A stretch of DNA of 64,000 bases from Isoetes taiwanensis (lineage: Eukaryota; Streptophyta; Lycopodiopsida; Isoetales; Isoetaceae). Shown here piece by piece: positions 34,296 through 44,894 of the stretch. Below the pieces are notes generated by a model. It made no database searches. It was not told the origin of the DNA and saw only the letters and a program-made list of their open reading frames with translations. Position 1 is the first letter of the stretch; each line of letters starts with the position of its first letter. Location of the stretch: contig JAJEKV010000006.1 in NCBI GenBank assembly GCA_021234155.1, positions 2,610,741 to 2,674,740 of the forward strand, written 5' to 3'. The translations under genes and the position numbers were made by a program.

Positions 34296-37140
34296 AGCCC
34301 TCAATCTTTGGAAAAAGGGCTCATATTCATCACTTTTACACCTAATTCCACAGAGATTCCCGACAATTCTATGTTGAGGTTCAACCTCTTGTCGTCTGTA
34401 CGGCGAATAGCGCCGCTTGCCATTAACACCGACTTGGGCTTTGACTTCAAAGTCCTATCCTTAATCAATTCTACTAGCCTGGGAGAGGCAAAGTTGTGGG
34501 TGCTTCTCATGTCAATAGGATGACAGTTACTTGCTAGCTACCTTTCCAATCATGGAGATTACTCAAAACTGACTCTATGCATTCTCAAACTTTATTGCGG
34601 CAAAAATGTGACACTCACCTTCAATGAAATCTCGTGGCGGGTCGTCGTCCTCCTTGGTTGGAGTCTCCCCTCCCCTTTTCAATATAGCGATTGTGTCGCG
34701 AACGTGCACTCATGGGTCCTATGCCCGAGCTGGAAGCACCTAAAGCATAGCTTTTCCTTTATGCACTCGTCATGTTTCTCCTTTAGTATGGACTCCAATA
34801 TATGATTCACCAGATTTGAGTAGTTAGGACCCCCACTTTGATCTTTGAAAGTTACATGTGTCTTTCCTTCTTGCTTAACCCCCACTATTTTAGTTGCTTT
34901 TGGCTGGCCCTGGGCTAGGTGGTCTCGGACTATAAGTTCCTGCATTCTTGGCTTTGTCATAACCCCCTTGTTTCTGAACTGGAGTCATTGGATTTGTAGA
35001 GGCTTCCAAGCTAAGTGCTTTATCTTCCACCTTTGCCATCGAGCGCGGTTTTATTGCTCGCACGAGCTACTTAATGTTCTTATTCAGCCCCTCAATGTAT
35101 CAATTTCTGGCACATAGAGCTGCAAGTGCATGAGCTCCTCCGTATAACATGTGACTGACTGTGACGTTCCACATATTTATACGCATATTTAAGTATAAAT
35201 ACATGACACGTCACTATGAATAATTAATGGCACATTAATTATTCATAAGCTAAGGTTAGCTATGTTAATAATTAAATTATAAAGGTGGAAACCTAACCCA
35301 AAATCCTAATTCGAATTTAGGGCTTATCCTAATATTAAAAAGGGCTAAAATACCAAATTAGTTAATTAATGACATGCCACTTGGCCCAAATCGATTGGGC
35401 AAGGCAGGGTTTCCATTTTGGACACCCAAATTAGGGCTTTTGTGCCCCAATTCGAATTGGGAGCAATTGGAGATGGGGGAGGAGGAGCAGTGCCGGGCAC
35501 CCTTCAAAAAAATCGAGATGGAGCCATCCCAAGCCCGATCGTGCGGCTAGTCAGTAGCTTAGTTGTGTTATTCAGAGGGTAGCGCCTGTTGGGCACTTGT
35601 TGTGTGTATTTCTTCTGTTTCTCTGTGTTCTCTATGCTTTACCTGTAGGAACTAACCCTTGATTGCAAAGGTGAGTTCTCCTTATCTCTGATTCTGTACT
35701 TGCTCTTAAATGATGGATTGATAGTTCTTGGCATAGTATTACTCTTGAAATGGGGAATTAAGGGGGGTAGAGACCTCTGAGCCATGTTTATTAGTATGCT
35801 CCTAGGTAGATCCCTGTATTTCCCATTATATGCGGCCTGTGCACAAGAGACCACCGAGTCGTGGATGCTATGGAATTGCTTAGCACCAGATAAGGGACGC
35901 CAGTGGTGAAGTGGGGTGGGGTCTTGCACGAACATAAAAGGCTCCCGAGACTCCTACGGTGGGCTGGGTCCGATGGCCGGTCACACGAGGGCGGGTATGG
36001 GTCCCGACACTCCCACGGGTGCGAGAGGTGTGACCCGTATGGGGCACCCCCTGGCTTTGAGTAGATTTAGGGTGAGTAAGCTCGGTGCACGGATACCTGG
36101 GGGTCAGCCGATGATGCACGTATTCTCTAGCTCACCCGGATGGAACCATTGTGATCACGAAGGGGACTTCCCGACTGCCTGCCTCATCGGACGGGGCTTC
36201 ATGAACCCTGGAGTAGGCTCGAAGGGTGATACCTTGAGTCTGCGTCTCTGGAAGGCTATAGTGATGCCATAGCATGATTGGACTCATCTGCAAAGTGTGC
36301 ACAGGAGGGGCGGATGGAATGGTCAACCCTAGCCGATGTTCTATGCCAGCCAACGCCATGTCAAGATTCGGTCTGCTGATCTCTTGAGACCTAGCCGTCA
36401 GTCGATCCTCACTGGAGTCTGAGCCGGGGTAGAACCATGGGTTTGGGTGTTTTCCCTAGTATTAAACGCATCTTCTTTGTTGTTACCAGTTGGATGGATG
36501 TGCCACCCTTCGTGGTGGTTATTTATATATGATTTATGCTGTATGCTAACATGTATTCACGCTTCCGCGACATAGGAGTCCCATTGAAGGCGTGGGCCGA
36601 ATGACACCTCCGTGTCCTTCACCCGGGCATCTCTCTATGGATGGTCCGAGTTAGACGGAGGGCCCTGCTCATGGTGAGCTGATTGCCATGGGAGGGGGAA
36701 GTCCCTGTATGTATACGTCCGGCGCGCCGTATATATTCAGGGAGCGTCACATTGACCTGGTGCCCTGCTCTCGCCTATAGAAGACTTGCACCATCTGGCA
36801 TCGGTGGGGCACATAGTGACACTTGAAGGCCTTTGCAAACTTTTTGAACCTGCAATTGTTACAGCTCAAGCTGTGAACATGAGACCTTTCCACCACATGC
36901 GTGTGGCACCTTTAAGATTTGCAGTAGCTACTCTCCCTTTGTCCTTGTTCTTCATCCCATAAGCATTGTCGTACTATCTCATACCATCCAGCCATGCTTC
37001 TGCCTCCATGCCCGAACTTTTTGTGCCTGAGAACTATTCCAACTTCCTAGCCTTCCATACATTACTCATGGCTGAGTCCACTTTCTTACGATAATATGCT
37101 CCTTTATCAGCCTTGGCCTTAGCCCTACCCATGGCATGCC
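34296..37140 (-). pseudogene. Ty3/gypsy gag-protease fragment 2, split by solo LTR
   Basis: From 37140 down, interrupted by stops, the minus strand reads a retrotransposon gag: KVDSAMSNVWKARKLE, GMEAEAWLDGMR, ATANLKGATRMWWKGL, then FYRREQGTRS. After the solo LTR (35160-36751) it continues YTEELMHLQLYVPEID and EGLNKNIK. The CCHC knuckle is intact (CFRCFQLGHRTHEC, about 34730). The protease near 34500 reads DMRSTHNFASPRLVELI, so the catalytic DTG motif is lost. No RT is present. Confidence 0.85.
35160..36751. mobile_element. Solo LTR, 1592 bp
   Basis: Begins TGTGACG and ends CGTCACA, short inverted ends of an LTR, flanked by CTGAC (35155-35159) and TTGAC (36752-36756), a 5-bp TSD with one transition. 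The gypsy gag frame continues on either side, confirming an insertion. The 3' half is markedly GC-rich compared with surroundings. Confidence 0.78.
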
Positions 37141-38264
37141 TACTAGCAAGTGGGGCTGATGTTCCATCCTCCTACTCTAACTCAGCTTCCTCTTCATCCT
37201 CTGTTTCAAATTCTACCTCTGTCTCTAATGATTCAGAGCTAGATCCCGAGCTAGTTGACTTATGGTGCCTTCTTTTCCTTGCTTTCTCTTTACCATTTGT
37301 AGGCAACGGGACTGGCTGTTCCACTAGTTCTTGCACTACTTCGACGTTAACGTTCCTTGGTGGTCATGGAGGAACTCCTACCATGAGAAGTATTCATAGT
37401 TTCTAGATTTCTATCCTTAGCTGAGTCATCTCCTATTCAGTACTTTGCGTGATGGGGTTTGGAAATAAAACTCTTGGGCACCAATCCGCTCCTTAAGATT
37501 GGTTAGTGTGTGTGGAACTCTATTGTGCCAGTGCATCCTTGCTGCACACATTGCATTATACAACTTATTATGAGATTGTTTGTTGTTTAGTGTTTAGGTG
37601 TTGCCAGTAATGACATCGACAAACATTTACAATACAAAATAAGTCATATTTCATTCCATATATATTCGATACATAAGGTAATATAAGGTAATTAATACGT
37701 CTGATCACTGATGGCACAGATGATCTTCTAGAAATTTCTTCACTTGGGCCATGCCAACTCTTCACCCTAAGTTTCAGAGAATGTCTCTGGAAGAGCCTCC
37801 TTAGATGGCCTCTATATCTTCAACTCTTCTATCTGTCATGTGTGTCACCATCACTTCTAAAGTCGAAGATGCCGAGGCCACGGACCACTTTATTAGAATG
37901 ATGTGGTTGACTTGGTCAGTTAGCCTTGTGTGTCTCCCAAAACATGCGAGTGCCATGAGCATCTACACCACTTCTTCTCCACGTGTGTTGAAGGCTCCAA
38001 ACTATGATTCTGCCATCTGTAAGGGCGGGAAGATAATACATGAGTGCCCCGCCCGTCCTCAACATCAACTACAAAACCTCAGTTAAGCTTACAACCTATT
38101 GGTCACTACATGAAGACTAATGACCATGCATCTGGATGATATATGCCACAAGACATAGAGATGGCACTTTCTCATTCAAAGGCACTCGTAGTAGTACACT
38201 CGTGATTTTGCCTTTGACCCCCATCCATTCTTGAAGTGCTATGAAATCTTCATTGAATATTTCG
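37141..38264. other. No gene recognised
   Basis: Possibly further degenerate gag leader up to about 37400 (minus). Beyond that no family resemblance. Confidence 0.35.
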
Positions 38265-38269
38265 TCATC
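38265..38269. repeat. TSD of SMART element (TCATC), left
   Basis: TCATC recurs at 58271-58275, directly after the 3' LTR end, 20 kb away. Confidence 0.85.
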
Positions 38270-38391
38270 TGATATGGTCTATGGGGTATGGTATAAAGTC
38301 TGGAAAGGTTGGGGCCCATTGGATAATGATTTCCTTGAAGGATCGGCCCTTTTGGTGTGTTGGTTATCAATAGAGGTGCTAGTGCATAACA
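38270..38391 (+). repeat. SMART 5' LTR
   Basis: 122 bp, TG...CA ends, intact. Confidence 0.92.
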
Positions 38392-38393
38392 TT

Positions 38394-38405
38394 TGGTATC
38401 AGAGC
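38394..38405 (+). promoter_or_regulatory. SMART primer binding site (tRNA-iMet)
   Basis: TGGTATCAGAGC is the standard plant sequence complementary to the 3' end of initiator methionine tRNA, placed 2 nt after the LTR. Confidence 0.93.
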
Positions 38406-38525
38406 TAAGGTTCGATTCCTCGTAGCAACATTGGTGTACTCCACATGCTTGAGGGCAAGCATCTCAAAGAGGGGGAGGAATTGATATGGTCTATGGGGTA
38501 TGGGATAAAGCCTGGAAAGGTTGGG

Positions 38526-38590
38526 AACAAGGTTGCATTTGAAACGGGAGTGTTGCACAACTCCCGTTTCAAAGATTCCCTCAAAAAAAC
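38526..38590 (+). repeat. Giant element left TIR with internal foldback
   Basis: After the 20-bp tip lies TTTGAAACGGGAGT, nine bases (GTTGCACAA overlap region), then ACTCCCGTTTCAAA, a 14-bp stem. Then AAAGATTCCCT matches the right end. Confidence 0.83.
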
Positions 38591-39030
38591 ATGGCATCCT
38601 CCCAGAAATGAACTTTTTGGCCGAGTCAAAGGATTTTGAGAGCTTAAAAAAAATTTTTTCTTGCTTTTTAACCTCTCAGCAAGTGTAAATTTACATTTGA
38701 TGAAATATCATAGCCTAAAAGAGCAAAATTTACAGTTGACTTTGCAATCCATGAAATGAAGACAACAAAAAACATCTTAGTCTAAATGAATAATAGTACA
38801 TGAATTAGAAATTTTAAATACATCAGTTTTTAAGGCAAAATTAATTTTAACACTAGAATAATATGTCAGCTGTTGGTGGAAAAGGGCCAAATTTACAGTT
38901 GATTGTGTAGTGTAGACAAGCAAGACTAAGAAAGTAAGAAAATTGATGGGAATAAATAATATTAAAATCAATAAATATTTTAATATCAGTTTTAAAAGAT
39001 ACCAATCTGAAAAATATTTCTCACAAGGAG
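38591..39030. other. AT-rich subterminal region of giant element
   Basis: No gene. The phrase AAATTTACAGTTGA occurs twice (about 38728 and 38889). Ends at the stop codon of the methyltransferase gene. Confidence 0.5.
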
Positions 39031-42000
39031 TCAAAGATCAACTTCGTAGTCCTCCCCGTGGTGTGTGCTTGTAGTTGCAACGTCTTCCTTAGCAGGCTTC
39101 TCTTTCTCAGGCGATTTAGCTTTTTGCTTGGTAGTGTTGTCTTCTGCTTCCACTACTAGAGCCACTTCCTTCAGCTCAGCAAAAGTGACCTCATCCTCTG
39201 TGGAACTAGTAAAAGGAGGCTGTATTTCGGACGATGTCATTTTGGCAAAGTCAGATGAGGATTTGGCACCTAGCTCTTGATTCTCGTCTGGTAAGCTAGG
39301 TAGTGCAGCCAATCTCATCTTAATGAAATTCACGGCCTCCTTGTCTACATCCACTGCTACACAGTTTCGGCCTTTTTTAAGTGCGCAGGCAATGGTTGTA
39401 TCAGAGCCCGAGAAAGCATCAAGTATCCAGTCTCCTTGACGTGAAAACATGTCAATAAGTTGGTTGATTAATTTCTGGGGCTTCTGATAGTGATTGACAA
39501 TTCTCCCCTGCGCAGTTGGGTCTTGCAGCTTCTGCAACACGGCTGGAAACTCTAACACATTAGAAAAAATCGAAAGCATCCGGGCGTGTTGAAGTGCTCC
39601 ATTGTTCTTTTGTCGTCAAGCTCCAAGAGGGCCACATGAAGATATTCCAATTTGCTTAACAATCTAGGGCCTCCAGCATGATAAGTTATATTAGTTTTGT
39701 ACCTTTAGGAGAGAAGTGTAGTTAGCAATCTAGCAATTAACAAATAAAATTACTATTCCAGAATAGCAAAAGAAAGCAAAAGTATTCTAGAATAAGTTCT
39801 TACTGCACCAAATTCTCATAGCCGCCTTGGAGAGGGGGATCCAAAATGATTCTTGAAGCTCGCTTCCACCATCCCTGCTTGCATGCTAGAGTGGAACACC
39901 ACCAGCCTCCAATGCTTAGCCGTTGTTATTTGTTTTATACCATCAATAAAGGCATTGAACTCAGAGTTCCTAAAAGGTAGGTCGTCATAACGGCTGTCCT
40001 TGATCTTAAACCCGTAAGGTATATCAGCAATGATCAGGGTAAAATTCTGGGGCTTAATGCTTTCCACCAACTTAGTGCAGTCACCTTGAACAACAGAAAA
40101 CAAATTATCCTGATCGAATAATATAAACTTTTCAAACTCGGACGGTTCAACCGACAACTGCCTTCTGTCAGCCAAGGTTCTTTCCTCACGAGCAAGCTTT
40201 AGCAGGTGCATAAAACCTTCAGGAAGATCTTTGTTTTTCTTCTTGTTCTGCGTTTGCAAATGAAGTTAAGTTGTGTAAAAACAGTTGACACAAAAGAAGG
40301 TCCAAGAGGTAAAGCATTATACCCATCCTTCAAAATTAGGAGCATATTGTACACCTTTCCCAGGTTTCTACGTTTAACTGCTCCATCAAGCATGTTTGGC
40401 ATGCAATGACGTTTTCTTGGCTGACAAACAAAAAATATGAAGCACATTACTTATTCTGGAATACAAAACAGATAGGGAATCCGAAAGTATGAAGCACGAG
40501 ACATGAACGCTTACTTGTGCAGTTTTTTTTACATCTCTTCTAAGGAAAACTCCTTGTCCACTACTTTCTGGAGTAACATTTCTAAGATTGTTGTGTCCGT
40601 GAAACCCTGCATCTCCCTCCAGACTGTGATAGTCATTTCTTTTTTTGGCACGTCTGTGCCCTTTTTCTTCTCTGCTGCTTTACCTTTGCTCTTTAATTTC
40701 CCTCTTTCAAATGTTGTGAATATTTCATTTTGCAGGTCCCATATCTACAGCAAACAACATATTGTAAGTTACATTGGAGAAAATCTTTTAAAAATGAGCT
40801 ACAATAAAAATGAAACAAAGGCCAGAGTGTATTCCAGAATACACTTCGGCCAGACACCGAAGGACAAAGTGTATTCCGGAATATACTTTGTCCTAGCACT
40901 GAAGGCCAAAGTGTATTCCGGAATACACTTTGGCCTGACACTAAAGTGCGAGGGCTATTCCAGAATACAGATGTGCTTACCCTGCCATCCCTGAAGGCCA
41001 GTTGAAACCAATTGTCGTGGCTGATCAGAGAGTGCCTCTTGTTGGCTTCATCATACTTTAGGCAGCACTCTATTGCGCACGCCTCCTTAAGCTCCAATGA
41101 TGGCCCTGGCTTCTTAAGATCTTCTCCATATTTCTTTTTAAATATCAGGTACTCTCTGTGCATGAATCTAATTTTATCGACAAAACTCATTTTGAGTTTG
41201 TACTCATTATCTGCATTGTGTGTGTTGGCCACTATTTTCGCCTCTTCATCAGTCAGGCCACAATACACTGCACAGAGGACGGAAAGGTATCTTGGATTTT
41301 CTTTTTCTTTAAAAAGTTGCCTCTGAGCTTTGAAGCTATGGTTTCCACCCAACACATAATGTGTGTAATGATCTGATTCTCTCTGTCATAATTTGCCGGG
41401 TCCATGCACTGGCTTCTGTCGACAAGAACAACTATTGGAGCAACATGTGCATTTGGGTTACTCCTTATCCTGTCTTTTAAATTTCTAACGTGATCCGCAT
41501 AAATTTTTCTCACCTGCAGTGGTCTCTCTCCTGTCTCGTCCTTAGGTGGCAGCTTCATGCAGGTGACAGGAAGATAAATTACTCCTTGAACATATTTATT
41601 TTTATTAATTTCTTCCATCCTTTCAGCCGTCTTGTCTATTTTTTTTTCTTTTATTGCAACCCCTGGGGCCTTGGCCTTCCCCTTTGTTTTTTTCCCTGTT
41701 GCCTGGGGTGCATCTTCAATGGCAAGTACCGCGGTCTTTCTTTTCTTGGGCTCGTTAGCAGCCACAGTTTGTCTTTGCTTCTTTGGTGGTGGTGGTGGGT
41801 GTTCTTCAGGTTCGGACTCAGCCGAATTTGCAATGTCCTCATCAGTCCCAGGTTCCTCCTCCTCATCATCTCCATCTTCTTCTGCTTCAGAAGCACTGTA
41901 GTCCAGTGCTTCACTTCTGCTGCTTGAAACCGTCCTAATGATTGTTGACATTGGCAGCTTATTTATGTAGTGGGCAATGTATTTGTAAAGCCGTGTAGGA

Positions 42001-42336
42001 TGCACGTTTGAAAGCTTAAAGAATGCTACATCAAGAACAAAGTAGCCTTGTGAAGTCTTAATAGAAAGTCTTGCTTGTTTGCTCTGCCCAGCTGCTGGCT
42101 CCGCGTGCTGTATGGATCCCATGCACGGAAACTCAGACTCGTCGTACCGTTTTTGCCCAGGGCTACGACAGACGTACAGGAAAGTGACATTGTTGTACTT
42201 TCCTGCGAAACCTCTCGTCACGTACCACTGCGTTTGAAAATTCTCATACACTTGTATCGCAGTGGTCTCTTGGTCTTTTTGTGGCGGGCGTTTCTTTGTG
42301 GTGATTTTGATGCTTTGTTTCTATTTTTGGACCCCA
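39031..42336 (-). pseudogene. ParB-like domain fused to N4/N6 DNA methyltransferase, five exons
   Basis: Exons (minus): 40981-42336, 40515-40744, 40323-40420, 39804-40247, 39031-39702, with GT/AG borders. Exon 1 has a Lys-rich start, a domain with YVTRGFAGKYNNVTFLYVC, an acidic and Pro/Lys linker (EEPGTDEDIANSAESEPEEH), and a ParB-like domain (LQVRKIYADHVRNLKDRI, APIVVLVDRSQ, VLGGNHSFKAQRQLF). Exon 4 has the catalytic motif IV as ADIPYGFK (usually DPPY) in FTLIIADIPYGFKIKD. Exon 5 has the SAM-binding region DAFSGSDTTIACALKKGRN and VAVDVDKEA. This order (catalytic motif first, SAM motif last) fits the beta-type N6A/N4C class. Small frameshifts near 42310, 41345 (an extra CA), 40530, 39870 and 39585 break it. 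ParB-methyltransferase pairing is known in phage and plasmid proteins; here the gene has spliceosomal introns. Confidence 0.85.
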
Positions 42337-42705
42337 TGTTCCTGACTGCAACAAGCGAGTAACAAACTGTTTTAGTTAAAGCAAAGTAAACTAGAAAGCC
42401 TATCCCGGAATAAAAACATCTAGATGCTTAAAAATGCACTAAATTTAATATTTTTGTAGCAAAACTAGTTTGAGCTGAAGGCCAAAGTGTATTCCAGAAT
42501 ACACTTTGGCCTAGCGCTTTAGGCCAAAGTGTATTCCGGAATACACTTCGGCCTCTGCCCAAACCACATTTCTAGAATCTGCCCGTACATTGTACTTTTT
42601 TCCCTTACCTCTCCATGCTGCGTGCTATGTAAAACGGAATAAGGTCGAGCAGAAGTTTTTGAAGGCGCTAAATCGGAGCGCCTGGAGCAACGAATTCGGA
42701 ATACA
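39750..42705. repeat. Dispersed TATTCCGGAATA palindromes
   Basis: Palindromes TATTCCGGAATA, TATTCCAGAATA, TATTCTAGAATA or TATTCTGGAATA occur near 39752, 39783, 40452, 40830, 40872, 40914, 40954, 42488 and 42530. Looser forms lie near 42403 and 42690. Five of them are embedded in AAAGTGTATTCCGGAATACA (or a close variant) plus CTTTGGCC, about 41 bp apart, in intron 1 (40830-40970) and upstream of the gene (42482-42555). More distant forms appear near 53920, 54475 and 54513, still inside the element. Confidence 0.75.
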
Positions 42706-42868
42706 CGAATGAGCGCCACAAATTTCCTTTTTAAAGGTCTATTTCAGACACATGTTCATTTCTATGTAACATATTTAGATATCATAAACATCTTGAATAT
42801 ATACTTGAACTGGGAGAGATACTCTTAAAAAAAAAAAACAAAAAAACAAATGATCATTGTATACCAAC

Positions 42869-43605
42869 CTGATATCCATGACGAGCATCAGATCTGGTGG
42901 GTTGTTCAAATGTACCAAATCTTATCAGATGGTCTTCAACAACCGTTCTAAGTCGCCGCTTCAGCCCCATACATCTTTTACAATCGCAAACTATTTTGTC
43001 CCTCTGCCAATTACAAAAGGTAAGTACTATATACTGCACAATAGTTTGAACGGCTGTGATAGATACAATATGGTAGTATAAACCCTAAACCTTAAACCCT
43101 AAATCCTAAACCCTAAATGGACAGAATTGGGCCCGGACACCTAGCCCTCTCCACTCAAGGTGAAGCCGACCATGCCCTTTCCCGAGTATGACCCTTATAT
43201 ATGTTTCAATTGCAATTAAGATTTTGGAGACGCGCTAGCCCCGATACATAGAGTCCCCTCCACTCAAGGTGAAGTCGACATATGACCTTGACTACGCGAC
43301 ACCTCAATTTTGTAATCTACATTGTACTCAGAAAGGTATGAAGGTGAGTTTGGGCCCAGCGGACCTGGTCCTCTCCACTCAAGGTGGAGGCGACCGTGTC
43401 CTTGACCAAAACACCTGCGTTTTTTTTTACTACTCGCAGTACACGTCCTCTCCTAGTTTATATATGTCTAGGCTACTAAATACAAGAATCAGTCACTTAC
43501 ATGTGACGGTTCCGCATATCCAGCCTCCCCTGGTCCCAAGACAGCATCAATCTGTCTCCTGACCATCTCCAGGCGTCGATCATGCTGGTGACCATGGCGA
43601 TCCAT
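42869..43605 (-). CDS. Start of gene with CxCxxC motif (transposase-associated-like), two exons
   Basis: Exon 1 43501-43605 (ATG at 43605, 35 codons, MDRHGHQHDRRLEMVRRQID, ends phase 0 before GTAAGTG). Exon 2 42869-43003 follows an AG acceptor and encodes RDKIVCDCKRCMGLKRRLRT then VVEDHLIRFGTF, ending before GTTGGT. CxCxxC followed by a VxxHL block resembles the plant transposase-associated domain at the N-terminus of CACTA-type and related transposon proteins. I could not find the downstream exons. The upstream region holds a TATATA-like stretch near 43715 on the minus strand (TATATAAGGAG). It may have been the DNA-binding part of the element's own protein. Confidence 0.55.
43079..43118. repeat. 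Interstitial telomere-type repeats (CCCTAAA)
   Basis: Five to six units CCCTAAA with slips (CCTTAAA, TCCTAAA), the plant telomere repeat, inside the intron between the two exons above. Confidence 0.85.
43125..43410. repeat. ~110-bp degenerate repeats, three copies
   Basis: The phrase CTCCACTCAAGGTGAAGCCGAC recurs, slightly altered, near 43154, 43258 and 43374, each followed by a CCTTGAC-like block. Also in the intron. Confidence 0.75.
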
Positions 43606-43879
43606 GTAGGGCAGCAACAAGTATAAGATCTGGTTAAGAAGAAGAATACCAAAGGCGCTAGGCTGGAAGAGGAGCGAAAGAAAATGACAATGAAGGCCGA
43701 GAAAGGGCTCCTTATATAGAAATCTGTAACGTCGCAGGGCACGTCGACGTATTGTCAACGGCTACATGCCAGGTCACGTCGCTCGTTGGCAGTACACGTG
43801 GCAAATACGTACTGACGTGTCATCCGTTCTGTGATGTGTCTTCCCTGGTGCAATTAGCAAAGGCAGAGAATTACATACT

Positions 43880-44890
43880 CAAATTGTATACAACGGATTT
43901 CAAAGAGACCCTTCTGCAGGGAATGTTGTAGTCAACATGTATGCCAAATGTGGTTCCATTGTGGAGGCATAAGAAGTATTTGAGAATCTATTAGTTTAAG
44001 ACATTGTCTCATGTAATGCATTGATAGGAGATTGTGAAAACGAGCTTAGTTGAAAAACTATTAATTGTTTTGAGAGAATGCAAGTAGAATGTGTGTCGCC
44101 AAATGCTGTCACATTTGTATGGGTGTTAAAAGCTTGTAGTGGTCTAGGCATCATGTGTAAGGCCAAAATTGTACACAGCATAATTTTGGACAATGGGTTT
44201 GGGCAAGATATTATCATTCGTGATACTTTAATTGACGTGTATGCCAAGTGCAACTCACTCACAGAAGCAAGAAAAGTCTTCAACAATCTTCCAGTCCAAA
44301 TCGTTGTCCCTTGGACAACCCTTATTGAAGCTTATACTGAACAAGGGCATGGTCAGAAAGCATTTGCTTTTATGAGATGCAGGTAGAAGGTGTCTCCCCT
44401 GATGACATTGCATAACTTGGAGCAGATCCTTTTGTCGCTAATGCCATAGTTGACATGTATGTGAGACATGGCTCAGTTGCAGATGGACGAAAAGTTTTTG
44501 ACAATAGCGTTCAAGAAGTTGCATCCTGGAATACAATGCTAGGAGAACATGGCATGAACTATCAAGGTAGCATGGATGTTCAGTGTTTCGAGAATATGCA
44601 AGAGCATGGAATAAATCCAGATGGTGCAACATTTGTTTGCCTTCTCACTGGATGCAGTCATGCTAACCTTATACACGAGGGTCAAACATATTTCAAAAGG
44701 ATGACAGAAGAATATGGAATTTTCCCAACCGTAGATTACCATACTTGCATGGTTGACTTGTTTGCACGTAAACGACAGTTATACGTGGCAGAAACATTTG
44801 TAACTTGGAAATGCCCTCCATCTAAAGAATCAAGGATGACATTATTCAGTGCCTGCAAAACATATGGCGAAGATGTTTTGAGCAATTAAT
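43880..44890 (+). pseudogene. PPR (PLS-type) pseudogene inside giant element
   Basis: Several PPR units in two frames: VNMYAKCGSIVEA, then CFERMQVECVSPNAVTFVWV, LKACSGLGI, DTLIDVYAKCNSLTEARKVF, and after a break VRHGSVADGRKVFDN, SWNTMLGEHGMNYQG, INPDGATFVCLLTGCSHANL and YGIFPTVDYHTCMVDLFAR, the last typical of an E domain. Frameshifts and stops (for example near 44000 and 44385) disable it. No DYW end. It is either captured host sequence or was in the element before insertion. Style matches fern PPR genes. Confidence 0.85.
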
Positions 44891-44894
44891 GCAA

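Noticed and set aside
41653-41914. ORFs on either strand over the methyltransferase linker
   Set aside because: Shadows of the acidic/lysine-rich linker of the ParB-methyltransferase gene.
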